In this document: in pieces, positions 23,800 through 35,900 of the stretch | Numbering within the stretch: the stretch's first letter is position 1 | Layout of the letters: every line of letters starts with the position of its first letter | Assembly (NCBI GenBank): GCA_037783415.1 | Contig: JAZGTN010000073.1 | Coordinates: 7,192,001-7,256,000, forward strand | DNA from: Leptasterias polaris | Lineage: Eukaryota; Echinodermata; Asteroidea; Forcipulatida; Asteriidae | Reading direction: 5' to 3' | DNA: 64,000 nucleotides | The notes under the pieces: generated by a model | The model's input: the letters and a program-made list of their open reading frames with translations, nothing else | What the model was told of the DNA's origin: nothing | The model's database searches: none | Translations under genes and position numbers: made by a program

Positions 23800-26700
23800 A
23801 TGTCTCTTGAATACGAAAGTGTTTTGTGTGTTAAACCGGAGGTGCAGGTGTTTACAAAAATACCAGCAAGATCATCAAATCGGGGTTTTAGGTAAGTTTT
23901 CACAGCTTTCAATAATTTAATTAATAATTATTTAATTAATAAATAATTTTTATTGTCAAATATTGCATTTTTTTATTTAATTTAGTGAACACCAATTTAA
24001 GCACACCTGACCTTGTTTGTTGTTAATGTTGGGTGTTATGGCTCACTTTTATTTTTTTTTATTTGCAACCACACCACTTGTTACTGTCATTGACTGTTAG
24101 ATTAAAATACATTAGGAAAACATTCCGGAGCAAGCCACCATTCTGGACGTTTTTTAAATATATATTTTTTTTACCAATATACACCTGAGGATGTATTCTA
24201 TCGATAGGGTTAGTACCCCAAAATGTAAAATAAATAGTTTTCATAGGGGACCGATTTAAAAAAAATATATATATTTTTTGTAAAATCCTAAAATTTGAAA
24301 AATAAAAAACACGCTTCTTTCCCCCTCTCCCCAGTCTTCTTTCCTCCTCCCCCACTACCTCTCCCCATCATTCACTCACTCTTTGTGGAAGGAATTGAAC
24401 ATTTGCATTGCAAGCAATTAAATAATGCAATGTACTTACCGGGAATTAAACCTGTATCAAGAGAGAACAAATTATATGCACAAGAGCATAGCCTATTTTT
24501 ATTTACCGCTAGGCTATGAGGGATTGATACCAAAATTGGTTTGTTAGTTCTACAAATTTCTCCCATTACCTGTTTAGTAAAAGGTCAAAATGAATATTTA
24601 ATTTTCTATGAATATTAAAATCAGCAGTTATTGTCGAATAGTTTGCATAAACTGAATATTCAGGAGTTTATGAACTAAAACCTGCTTTTCCAGTCACGTG
24701 AAAGGTTCTTTTGGATTATTTCATTAGTACAAGTCATAGGTAAGTTCATGTTCATAAGGGCAATATCGGGCTATTATTTCCCTTTTTTGAATTATCCTTC
24801 AATGGGGATATGTTTGTAGCGGCAATAGTTATGATTATGTGGAATTTGGGCTATTTTTCCCTTTTTTGAATCATCCTTCAATGGGGGTATGTTCATCACA
24901 TCAGAGGCCACTCACTGTAGCTGGCTTACCCATTTCATAAATCAACAAGTCCTGGTGAATTTTCCAATGCGCATGAACGATGACCGACTCATTGGAGTAT
25001 TGCACATTCACCCGGACACACACACAGCAGGAAAACGAAAACAAAATGGTGTTTATTTTCGACGAAGCTTTTGCGATTTTCTGACGCCTTTTAAGGCCTT
25101 TAGAATTGTTCAATTTTCCTGTTTTTTTAATGTATGTATTCAGTTAACCCATCTTGACAGGTAAGACTAAAATTTAGTGTAATCGGCCAGATATTAAGGG
25201 AGCTAGAGTGGTGGCACCCTGCGGAATTTTAGCCAATAAATACCTCAGAGAATTTGTGCACTCTGATTGGTCGAAGACTGGTCACGTGGGGGTGTATTAA
25301 CATGTGATATAAAGACCAGTTCTGTAAACTAGCAAATAAATGGCCCCTAAACAAGCACAATGTTGTGTAAAAGTTATATTTGCACCATGCTTTTTGTGCG
25401 GAAACTATCAAAACTGTTTTCTTTGCGCGTATTGTTTTTGGTTATTTTGAGTTGACAAGGACAGATGGTGCCGCGTGTACGCGCATACCATGCGTATGCG
25501 TAAATGTGCAGACAATGTATCATTATAAGGTAGCTGGTACGCGCATGAAACCAAGGTAATGCAAACCATAAAGCTGTACACCAACTAAAGTGTTACTTAA
25601 AAAGCGCATAGTCTGGTTCTTCAAAATATGCACATATTATTATAGTTAAATATGTGCAAGGGATTAGGAGCCACGCAAAAGTTGAACAGCCTTAAGAATG
25701 GCCCTTGAACATGAGTGGAACATTTCCAAAATTAACGGCGAAAGAAAAATCACATATTGTGATGATTATTACCCTTTTTCTTCGTTAAAGGTATCTTTTT
25801 ATTAATGGCAATAACAGTGTGGGGAGCCGGTCTTCACTGCATGGTATTGACCTTGGTTGGTGGCTGGCCGCTGTTAATGGACCTCGCCTTCGGCTTCACC
25901 CCTGGATCCCCACCATCGATGTTACAGAACATTTTCCAGTAAATTTAGAAGATTTATATGGATCTGATTTCCAATAAGGCATACAAAAAAATATATATAT
26001 TATTGGCCTTTTCCGACCGACCCCAAAAATCTGAAATCCACGGTTGCGTTTGTTTGTTGTTTTTTATTTTTATTTTTTAAAATGTATTTTATACTTTGAA
26101 TGCCCATTAAACGACATTATTAGTGTAACCAGCTGACCTTTGTTTCGGTCATTGATTACGTACTATAGAAAGTATTTTAAGCTATTAGTAAATGCCACTC
26201 CCGTAAATTAAATACTGAGTTGTTTTGAGTGTATAAATGGAATGTGTTGGATAATGAATCAACTGGGAGAGTATTCATCTAAGTAAATTCCTGAGCACTC
26301 AAACTCAATAGATACAAACATTTGAATATGACGTCATAGCTGGAATACCTACAGTCGATTAAACATTCATGTACTCCCTTTTCTGGATTTTGAGATTTCA
26401 TTCCTGCATTTGCCGTCAAGACGAGAGGTCGACTGTAGGGAACAGTTATGTTTCCGTTTCCTTAGTTTGTTAAGTTCAGCCGATTTATAGTTTTTATGCG
26501 TTGTGACTTCTGGGGACTAAGTTTAATTTAATGCTATACTACCTGCAACAGTATGGCGTTCAAGCGATGAATTGTTAAATGCCGACCACACCAGGGGCCG
26601 TAAGGCCGGCCCCTGGACCCCACCCATTTTTGTTTAACCCTCTAATACAAAATCCTGGTTGTGCCCCCCGGTTTAAAAAATCCTGGATCCGCCCCTGACA

Positions 26701-29700
26701 ACTGGGGTGCTGTAATTATACATCTGTGTGGTCGTACGACCGCAGATGTAAAAATTTCGGGTCTTGTGGCAAAGAATATCCCAGGGGAACAGGAATTTAA
26801 ATTAATATAAATTTTAAAATATAAAAAACTGCTGAAAGGTTAACCTTGAATCACAAAGCATTTAGGTTAATGTATGCTGAACATTTAACCAATCACAAAG
26901 CATTTAGGTTAATGTATGCTGAACATTTAACCAATCACAAAGCATCTACATATAGGTTAATATATGCTGAACATTTAACCAATCACAAAGAATTTATGTT
27001 AATGTATGCTAAACATTGCTTATGATTGGTTTGGAATTTGGCTACTCCGGGAGAATAGCAAAAATAAAGGAACATTCAAATTTCCTTATTTAAAAGTTAG
27101 AAAAGTTGAGCTAAATTTGTTTGTTGACAAACAAACATGATTGGCTGGATCGACATAAAGTGCTGCGAAACAACTTTCTTTAAAAAAATGTCCATTAAAT
27201 AATTTGGAAAAGAAAAGCAAGAGGTGTGCATAGCACGTACAGTTTTCAACAGTGTTCAACATTAGCAACAAAATGGACAGTGGATATTTTAAGGTAAAAC
27301 TAAGAATCGAATGATGATCATGGTGGACAATTTGTTGTTATTTAAGTTTTACTCATTCATTTTATTTTTCTGCTTACAGTTTGTATGAAATATTACTGGA
27401 GTAAAGAAACTTAGGCCCCATCTATGAGTGTTTTGTTAGTCATTAGGGTTAATAAAATCAAAATCAACATGGATTAGTCAATGTCAATAAAACTATGTAT
27501 TAACACAACCTTCCATTGGTTTGATTTGATGACTTTAAAGTAAATGCCACATTACCACAATACAGAGATTTATAATCATCAACCATCAAATTAATTCTTT
27601 CACCTTTTCAGAGCATCAGAATGGAAATTAGATAGCCCAGATTGGATTGGGAGACTACGAATTGTGGCCAGAGGAAAAGATTGCGTCATTAAACTTGAAG
27701 ACAAAACAACAGGTAAACTTTCCTAAATATTTAATTAATCAGCATAGATCCTTATGCCCTAATTTATATTAGTCAAGTTGCAGGATTTTGAAGGCAATCA
27801 CATTTTGGGGTTTTGCATAATACAAAATCAGGCTTTGTAGACAATCTAATATTGAACAAATAATAGTAATAACAGCTGAGGGGTAACTAGATTCCATTGG
27901 ATCCTTATTCCATATTGAATGCTCTTTTCTTTTTGGATTCTACATTACAGGTGAACTGTTTGCTGAGGCACCAGTGGAGCAATTTCCTAGTATAGCAGTG
28001 GAGGCAGTACTAGATTCCAGTCGTTACTTTGTCGTCAGAATATCAGATTCAGGTGTGTACTCTCAATCGCAAAAGATATTATCAACTATTAAAAAAAATA
28101 TCCTGCACAATTAATGCAACATATGATGTACATTGTAGCTAAAATAAAATACTCATTGCTGTTTCATTTGTTTGGCTTACAGGTCGTAAGGCTTTTGTTG
28201 GTATTGGTTTCACAGACCGGGGGGACTCGTTTGATTTCAACGTTGCTCTTCAAGACCACTTCAAGTAAAAAACTTCTTCTTTACCACCCACTTACCTGCT
28301 TTCCAACAGTTTTCATCTCTTCTCATTTTGTATTTGAAAATAAGGATGTATGAATTTCTCTTTTCAATACTTAAACTTTTATCTTTGAATTAAAAGAAAG
28401 GGCAAGCTGTCCATTGTTCAAGAGGCAACTACATGTAGATGACTTGTTAGCAAATGCCATTCTCCTACAAAAACAATCTGACTGTTTTCTAACATATGTT
28501 TATTTGCAATTCTTGATAGTTGGTTTTCATGTTATACAAATAAAATTCGTGTATAGATGTTGACTAGAAGACAGAATTATATATTCATAGCCCATCAGGG
28601 ACAATAGTTTAGTAAAGATTAATTGGATCACCCTGGTTCAATAAACATACTTAATAATATCGTTATATATCTTGTTTGCAGATGGCTAAAGCAGTCCAAA
28701 GAGATTGAAGAACAAGAAAAGAATGCAGAGACGAATCCTGGCCCAAAGCTTGACCTGGGCTTCAAGGAGGGACAGACTATTAAAATAAATATTGGGGTGA
28801 GGAAATCAGCTAGAGTTGAAGCCATCTGTTCTTATGCTTGTATCAGTCAGCAAAATTATTCTGTTTTGTTCAGATTGGATTTTAAGCTGTAATATGTCCT
28901 TTGTACTACTGTTGGGCTAAGAAGTGCACATACATGTAAAATAAACCAAGAAACTTACCATGGGAAAAGTAGTGGATTTGATTCCAGTCCACCAACCAGT
29001 CGGAGCTTATGTCCTTGAGTTAGATACTCTGTAAAGTTGCTATGTATAACATTGGACTGGGTGTTAGGCTGTAATCTTTGTGTACTAGGAAATGTAGTGG
29101 GACAAAGAAGAACCCACATTCACCCACGGCTAGCTAATTGCTCATCTTTTAGTGTACATTTCTATACATTTCAAGTTTGGGCATGTCTTTTCATCGCAGG
29201 GTAAGAAGACTGGAACATCATCATCTAGACCTAGGAGCACAGGGGGTGGGATTGCTGCACCAGGTCTCCTTCCCCCACCCCCTGGAGGTGCTAAACCACC
29301 CATACAACCCTCTCCTGGTGCAATAGGTACCCAGGCTGGAGGTCAGAGTTCAATGGGCGTATTTACTCAGCAGCAACAGCAGCCAAATGTACTACAACAG
29401 CCTAATAATAACTTTGGCATTTTCGGTAAGTAGCATCTTCATCCTCTTAAAGGGACACGTTGCCTTGGATCGGGCGAGTTGGTCTATGAAAAGCGTTTGT
29501 AACTGTTTGTTATAAAATGCATTTGGTTAGAATGATGTTTTAAAAGTAGAATACAATGATCCACATAAATATGCCTTGAAATTGCGTGGTTTTCCTTTTA
29601 CATCGTGAACTAACACGGTCGGCCATTTTGTGGAGTCAAAAATTTGACAAAATGGCGGACTGTGATAGTTCGCAAAGTGAAAGGAAAACCACGCAATTTC

Positions 29701-32258
29701 AAGGCATATTTATGTGGATCATTGTATTCTACTTTTAAAACATTCTAACCAAATGCATTTTATAACAAACAGTTACAAACGCTTTTCATAGACCAACTCG
29801 CCCGATCCAAGGCAACGTGTCCCTTTAATCTTATTAAACCATATTAATAAACCAATCCATTAACCTGGCTCTAACCACCACAGTAATCCCTAAACTTACA
29901 TACTATGGCAATGATTTGAGGTTGATGTAGATTGTTCTGTACCCACACACCATCCAGTCGAATCATGGTCTTATGAAGCCATGCATTCTAGTCTTATCAG
30001 AATCCAATCATGTGTGTTGATGTACCATAGAGTTGAAGACGTTTTATGGATGATGGGACCTAAGAACACCAAAGGAGTTAAGGTTTGATTGAACCTTTTT
30101 CCCTGGCATAACCAAGGATCATTATTGTAATGTTTTATTCTATTATAACAATTTCCACCAGGTGGCAATAATCAAGTGCAGTCAAATGTAGACTTATTTG
30201 GAGGTCCACAACCCACAGCACAACCAACGACACAACCCACGGCACAGCAAACCCAACAAGCATCAACAGACTGGGGGGACTTTACAAGTGCCCAGTAAGT
30301 GTTGTCTTTTACTTGTTGTTCAAAGCCAACAGTTATTAAAGTTAACCCATACCAGGGAACGATTTCATCCTAATTTTTTGCATAGCAAAACTGCTATGCA
30401 ATTATTTTTTTTGTATAGCAAAACGATAATTTTGCATAGCAGTCCATAAATTTTGCATAGCAAATTTTTAAATGCTTAAATATTGCAAATATGTAAACTT
30501 GTGAAACGTTTTTATGTTTTAGGCTTAATTTCAGGAAATGGCATGTTGAAAATGCTGTGTGGAAAGTACACATGGCCTTAGTTCCAGACTTCCATTGTGA
30601 CATAAAAATAAAAAAGTCACAACTCTCGGCATGAACCTGGGGAAAAATTGGCGTGCTAAATAACTCGACATCGAGCGAGGTTGATTTAATGACTATCAAA
30701 TCATTGTTTATTTAGCCCACAATTATTAAGGTTCAGACTTTGTTTTATATGAAATAAACACACCAACATCGGCCTAAGAAGTAAGATGTTTAAAAAAAGT
30801 TTGCACCAAGTTTATTTATGGAAAAAAAAGAGAAAGAAATTGACTAGAATTTAATTGAAAATGTCAAAATGATTGCATCAACAGACGCAATTTATCTTTA
30901 GACAATTATTGTTGAACTTTTCACAAAAATAATGTCCTGAATACCAACAATAACTAAAAAACTGGATGGGACACAGGTCAGATACAAGTTTGAAAGGATC
31001 TTCGGATATTTTACAATAACAATGTAACAACAAACCAAAGACCCACCAAGAATTTCCATGAATAAAACTTAATAAAATAAGGAGAAAAAAAGTAACTTTA
31101 AAACCTCTTAAAAGGAAGGACATGAACAAGTTATTTAACCTAGAGAAGGTTATTCAGTTGTGAGTTGGAGATCCCTCTCAACTGAATATTAAACATACAC
31201 CCAATGAACGTACTGCATGCCGTGTAGAAAGTGTAGCGATGTTTCTTCACACACATGATTTTAAAAAGGACCAAAGTTCATGCAATTCTCCAACTTCCCT
31301 GCAGAAAAACAACAACTTATTACAGTTTGCAGATGTTCTTAACATAACTAAACAACTGTTTTGTCTTACTTTGCAATGATAGGAGACATCAGTTTAGTTA
31401 TAAAATCCCAAATCACCGTCAATCAGAAAAAACTCTACAGGGACGTGTGACTGTAAAACAAGAATGCAGTCTGGTTGCAAACCAGTTTTCTGTACAGTGC
31501 ATAGGTGCTATGTACAGGGGGGAACCAGACCAAGCAAACAGTCTAAGAAACAAATATTTCTATTGGCTGTTGTATTTCTTCATCGCTCGTGTAACAAATT
31601 TTTTCATTGGCCGAGCGGTGTGTACTGATTGACTGTGGCATGGCAGAAATTACGTTCGTCGCGTCGTCGGGCGGTGGTGCCGATGGCCTCTAAAGTAAAA
31701 TGTTTATTGCTTTATTAACTGAGAGATTTTTGCAAAAAAAAACCCAAAAGGTATGAAAGGTTTTGAAAAAATGCTGTCAAATGTTTGATTTAAGAATAAA
31801 TATTGCAAAAATTGTATCGCAAATTGGATCGCAAATTTGCGATCCACTTTTTAAAATTGCATAGCAAATTGTCCAAATTGCATCGCAAATTGCGATGCGA
31901 TACAAGGGAAATCGTTCCCTGCATACATAAGCAATAACCAAGTGTTGTATGATTTTGATATATTTATCACAAGTAGAATTTGAAAATTTGAATGGTTGGA
32001 ATCTTTTGAAATAAAATTTTGCAGTGATGTCATGTTAACAGTTTGTCTATGAATGGGACTTTATTGTTGTGAGAAGAACTAGCAGTTTACCAAATCAACT
32101 CTTCAGTTTGCTTTGGTTGTTTTTTATCAGTCTCTATAGTTTGTGTTGTGCTACTGAACGAAATAAAAACAATGAGAATTCTTCTTAAAATTTCACATCC
32201 TAATGTTCTTATCATGTTTAGATTGGGAGGTGCTGAGAATAGCTGGGTAACATTCTGA
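23800..32258 (+). CDS. NECAP: NECAP (adaptin ear-binding coat-associated protein), complete
   Basis: A clathrin-coat accessory protein that binds the AP-2/AP-1 ear. Exons: 23800-23891, 27612-27712, 27951-28052, 28183-28264, 28682-28796, 29200-29425, 30162-30294, 32222-32258. All junctions are GT/AG, total 295 aa (human NECAP1 275). The N-terminal PHear domain (about residues 1-130) starts [16 protein letters not shown] and includes [51 protein letters not shown] and [14 protein letters not shown] Pro/Gln-rich tail follows ([16 protein letters not shown]). Two WXXF ligands are present: WGDF in the penultimate exon and the C-terminal WVTF, which fits the AP-2-binding WVxF of the family. The last coding exon is only 37 nt and is chosen because it restores frame and this ending. 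Intron 1 is 3.7 kb. Invertebrates usually have one gene, so NECAP1 versus NECAP2 is not assigned. Confidence 0.93.
24746..24898. repeat. Direct duplication of ~55 bp
   Basis: The segment GGGCTATTATTTCCCTTTTT through CCTTCAATGGGGATATGTT (24768-24814) recurs at about 24847-24891 with a few changes. It lies in NECAP intron 1. Confidence 0.75.
26701..26760. repeat. Dispersed repeat with internal palindrome
   Basis: ACTGGGGTGCTGTAATTATA is followed by an imperfect palindrome around TGGTCGTACGACC, flanked by ACATCTG and CAGATGT. The same blocks, ACTGGGGCGCTGTAC and ACATCTGCGGTCGTAC, are found at about 52352-52406 in DDOST intron 1. Just upstream (26590-26700) are CCCCTGGACCCC-type motifs common in dispersed elements. 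Located in NECAP intron 1. Confidence 0.5.
26846..27020. repeat. Tandem repeat, ~42-50 bp unit, 4 copies
   Basis: Units contain AATCACAAAGCATTTAGGTT, AATGTATGCTGAACATT and TAACC. Copies start near 26849, 26891, 26933 and 26981. The third has an 8-bp insertion (CTACATAT) and the fourth is more diverged. NECAP intron 1. Confidence 0.85.
29447..29828. mobile_element. 382-bp foldback element, near-perfect inverted repeat
   Basis: Two arms of about 175 bp are almost exactly complementary from end to end: TTAAAGGGACACGTTGCCTT at 29447 and AAGGCAACGTGTCCCTTTAA ending at 29828. The centre, near GGCCATTTTGTGGAGTC and GACAAAATGGCG, is the short loop. The ends are consistent with a TTAA target (piggyBac-like), but TTAA could equally be part of the inverted repeat. 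A related right arm is at 59640-59857. Lies in the NECAP intron 29426-30161. Confidence 0.9.
30353..31921. mobile_element. 1.57-kb non-autonomous element with CAGGG ends (hAT-like?)
   Basis: Terminal inverted repeats CAGGGAACGATTTC at 30353 and GAAATCGTTCCCTG ending at 31921. CATAC directly flanks both ends. CAGG-type termini recall hAT elements, but an 8-bp duplication is not evident, so class is uncertain. Subterminal regions have repeated GCATAGCAAA (left) and CGCAAATT (right) motifs. No transposase frame. It fills most of the last NECAP intron. Confidence 0.75.
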
Positions 32259-32549
32259 GAACATTCAATCAGATTCGTCATACTAAAAGATTGAGCTAAA
32301 TCAACCAGTCACCACCCTGTTCGCATCCATGTAGTCATCCTGCTGGACGATTGGCTGAGGTGCTTAATCATCTGAATCACCATGGAAACCAGCTTCCTCA
32401 TCCAACCATAGTCATTCTGACTAACTATTGATGTAGTAGTAAGTATGGTAATGAAATACAGCAAAGCAGGCTTTGTAATTAGTATCCATCTAAACACTAC
32501 GCTTTAACACCCCCCTAAAAACAAATAACAAAAATCAATACAATGAATT

Positions 32550-32555
32550 AATAAA
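32550..32555 (+). terminator. Candidate NECAP polyadenylation signal
   Basis: AATAAA 292 bp after the NECAP stop codon. Confidence 0.5.
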
Positions 32556-32756
32556 TGTTAAAAAAAAAAGTATGAAAATAGCATTTCAATAGAACATTGT
32601 GACAAATTAGTGAAGGCCTTGTGTTCCATCCCCAATAGTGTGTCTTTCTCAAGGACTAAAAGCAATTTTCTGTGAGAGGTAACAACTTGTATTAAATTAA
32701 GTAATGCATCTTCCCTCACTGACAAGCATTTAATGTTAACACGTGATTAGTAGCAA

Positions 32757-32986
32757 TGATCAACTGAGTCTTTGTCAATGGTTTGATCCCAATCAGTCAG
32801 AGATAATACATACAGGTACATGTACACTGAATGGTCAACTGAGTCTTTGTCAATGGTTTGATCCCAATCAGTCAGAGATAATACATACAGGTACATGTAC
32901 ACTGAATGATCAACTGAGTCTTTGTCAATGGTTTGATCCCAATCAGTCAGAGATAATACATACAGGTACATGTACACTGAATGGTC
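32757..32986. repeat. 75-bp tandem repeat, 3 copies
   Basis: The unit, about ATGRTCAACTGAGTCTTTGT through TACATGTACACTGA, repeats three times with almost no differences. Because 75 is divisible by 3, both strands show short repetitive open frames that are not genes. Confidence 0.95.
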
Positions 32987-35900
32987 AAGAATGAACAGAA
33001 CTTATCATGATTTATATATGCATCAAAAGAAACGTAGAGAATACATGTCAACAATTAGAAAAAAGAACACTGATCCAGTAAGTTCATGTCATCCATGTGT
33101 TTTTTCTTCCCCCGATATTCCATAATGCAAGTACTTGTTTCAAGTTGTATTATTTCACAGCAAAACCCTGGCAGTGAAATAAATGTGTAAATAGTGTGAC
33201 CTCTGCCTATTTCCAAGTGTTTAATATAGTAATGTCATGTTTACATAACAACAAATAATGTGCACTTTTTACTTGGCAGATCAGATACATTTAGATGGCG
33301 CAATTTGTTTATCAAAAAGATTTGTGTTCAATTCAAATGATTATTTCATTTATTATTTTAATCAATTGTAGAACTTTTAGACTGAAGTACTCAATTTTAT
33401 TGACACAAACATTATTTTCCTTACTAACTACTTTTCTGGTCTCCCGTTTGTTACCTACATTTCTACATGGAAAACAAACTAAAGAAGAAGGATATAGATA
33501 AAGATGGGTACATGATGTAAGAATATGCAGATTTGTTCATCGGTTGCTCTGTGTTTAAGAAGAATTGATGGATCTGAAGAATAGATCTCTTCTCTGACTT
33601 CAAGTTTTATACAATAAATATGTCATGCAGTTATCCCTTTACATCACAATTAAACTACATGTCAATCACATTCCAAAATGGAAAGAGATTGAGGTGAAAT
33701 TTCTTATTTTGAGAGAAATGCATTCCTGTGGGAAGACTTACAAGTTTAAAATAAAACCTATTTCTATTCATTTTTTAATTAGTCTTGTAACTTTTTGTAG
33801 GGTCAGTCCCTAAAAGTTATATACAAATTTTCTTGAATTATTAGGTAAGATGGTGATGCATTTAGATGTTCCCTTCGTGTTTCAACTGTTATTTGGGAAA
33901 AATTTCAGCTGGTTTCTCATTTTCCTCTTATGAGATGTAATATTTTAAAACTAAAATTTAAGGAGGGAGTGGTATTAGGATGTAAATGTTTTCTTTGTGC
34001 AGATGGGAATGCTTCCCTAACTTATCATCACCTATAATTATAATTCTGTACAATTAGTTATAATTAACAATATTCTTTATAGAGCAGTGAAGACATTTTA
34101 ATGCTCTGTAATATAACTTCAAACAACATGTTGTTGTGCTACTTGTTGGGTAACTTCTTCACCGTATTGTATAAACACACCTAACTGAAAATTACAAGTG
34201 GATGGGACAATTGTTAATGCTCTTCAAACTTTTCTTTACAATACATAGTAGACATTTTGTGATTTGCTTAATGGGTTGGTGATGGTGCTTTTTGATTTTT
34301 ATAAATTTTTGTTAAATGCAGTGTTTCATCGATCAAGAAAATATTCACTGTAGGCCTAGATGTTTTATGATGTAAATTGCCTGGTCTTTCTATTACAGAA
34401 GCTCATCTCACAGTTTGAAAGTATCAAGCAATGTTCACATTCATGTGAATAACAGAATAGAAAGGGAAACAAATCAAATTCTTCTTGAGATGCATGGGGT
34501 TCATAGCATCCTGTTAGTGTTAGCAGTTTGGTGCAATTATTTTGATGTACAAAAGTTTTCATTTGAGTTTAGTGTGAACTATTCTAAAAAGACGATTTGC
34601 AGTGCATGATGCAGCATTGTGCTGATCACACATAAAAGAGAAGTTTGTGTGTATTTGGTGCTTTGTTTCAATGAGACTTGTCTTTAAAGTTTGGAAAAAA
34701 TAACTAAATGACATTTTATATGTTCCCCCCTTGTTTTTCTTCCGTTTTAACCCTTTTAAATCAGAAGGGTAAACAAAGATTGGTACATAACTTATAAAAT
34801 AGCATAATTATGGCCAGATTAGAGACATTTTTACACACCTCTTGATCCTTAAAATGCTTTCCTTGGGGATTTGTGATCACTAAAATAGTTGTCTGTATGG
34901 GGATCTGTGATGAATTTGTAAAATTAGGTCTTTATTTTGGCGAAGAATTTAAAAAAATTCTATTCAGTTTGTAAATTTGGGTCGCTGAATGAATATATGA
35001 CAAATTTGATGGCAACAAAATTCATTAAAAATGTATTACACATGTAGTTTTGTGTCTGTTTCCTTTGTCTTCTGTTTTTCTCAACATCAAAACTGAAACC
35101 TTGGGTATTGTGCTATTCCTTGAATGCACTTGTCACCCTCCACTAAGGACTATGAGTCTACAGAATGTTTTCAAAAAATGATGCAAAAGCCGATTTTACG
35201 GTGCATTAATATCTGCTCGTTTTGTACAAGATGAAGACAACTTGGCAAAATGCATTCATATTAGGAGTTGAATGTTAGGCTTACATTACAATAAGTAAAT
35301 ATAAGTTTTGGGATAAAGATTTGTATAGTTATTGTGTAGTGATTTTCTTGTATAAAAAGAAAATAATCAATTTCTTGATGTATTGTTCACAAAGCCAGAA
35401 TAGTGTACATTTATGTAAAGTTTATTAACCAGTACTCTAAGTTGACCAATCGATCACATGTTTCTAGTCGTAATTTTACGAAGAACAAAAGTGAGTATCC
35501 TCTTGTTACGTGATATTCACGTGCAATGTGATTGCAAGCGATATTCAGAATACGCTGTATTATCATTGACATTTCCCAAAATATTATTATTATGGCTTCG
35601 ATTCCACATGTTAAATAGCAAGGGCTTTGACTTAGGCCCAACCAATGATTGAGCTTTTGGCGTGTGGCTTAAAAATGGTAGACCGAGCTTTACCATACTT
35701 TGGTTTAGATTCGGTGGTATTGATGAAGGCCCATAATCAGTATAGGCCTATTAAGCACATCTATTCGGTCCAACGTGTTTTTCCTAAAAAGTGTCATGTA
35801 TAATGAGGTCTGAGATTAGTGGCGAGACTTCGCATAAGGAGAACCTCACCCATAGTGATAATATAAATGTATACTGCACTATAATTACAGAGAAATTATT

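Noticed and set aside
34398..34610. Alternative last exon for NECAP following an ATTACAG acceptor
   Set aside because: Frame continues for about 70 residues without the family's C-terminal WVxF; the 32222-32258 exon restores frame and gives WVTF.
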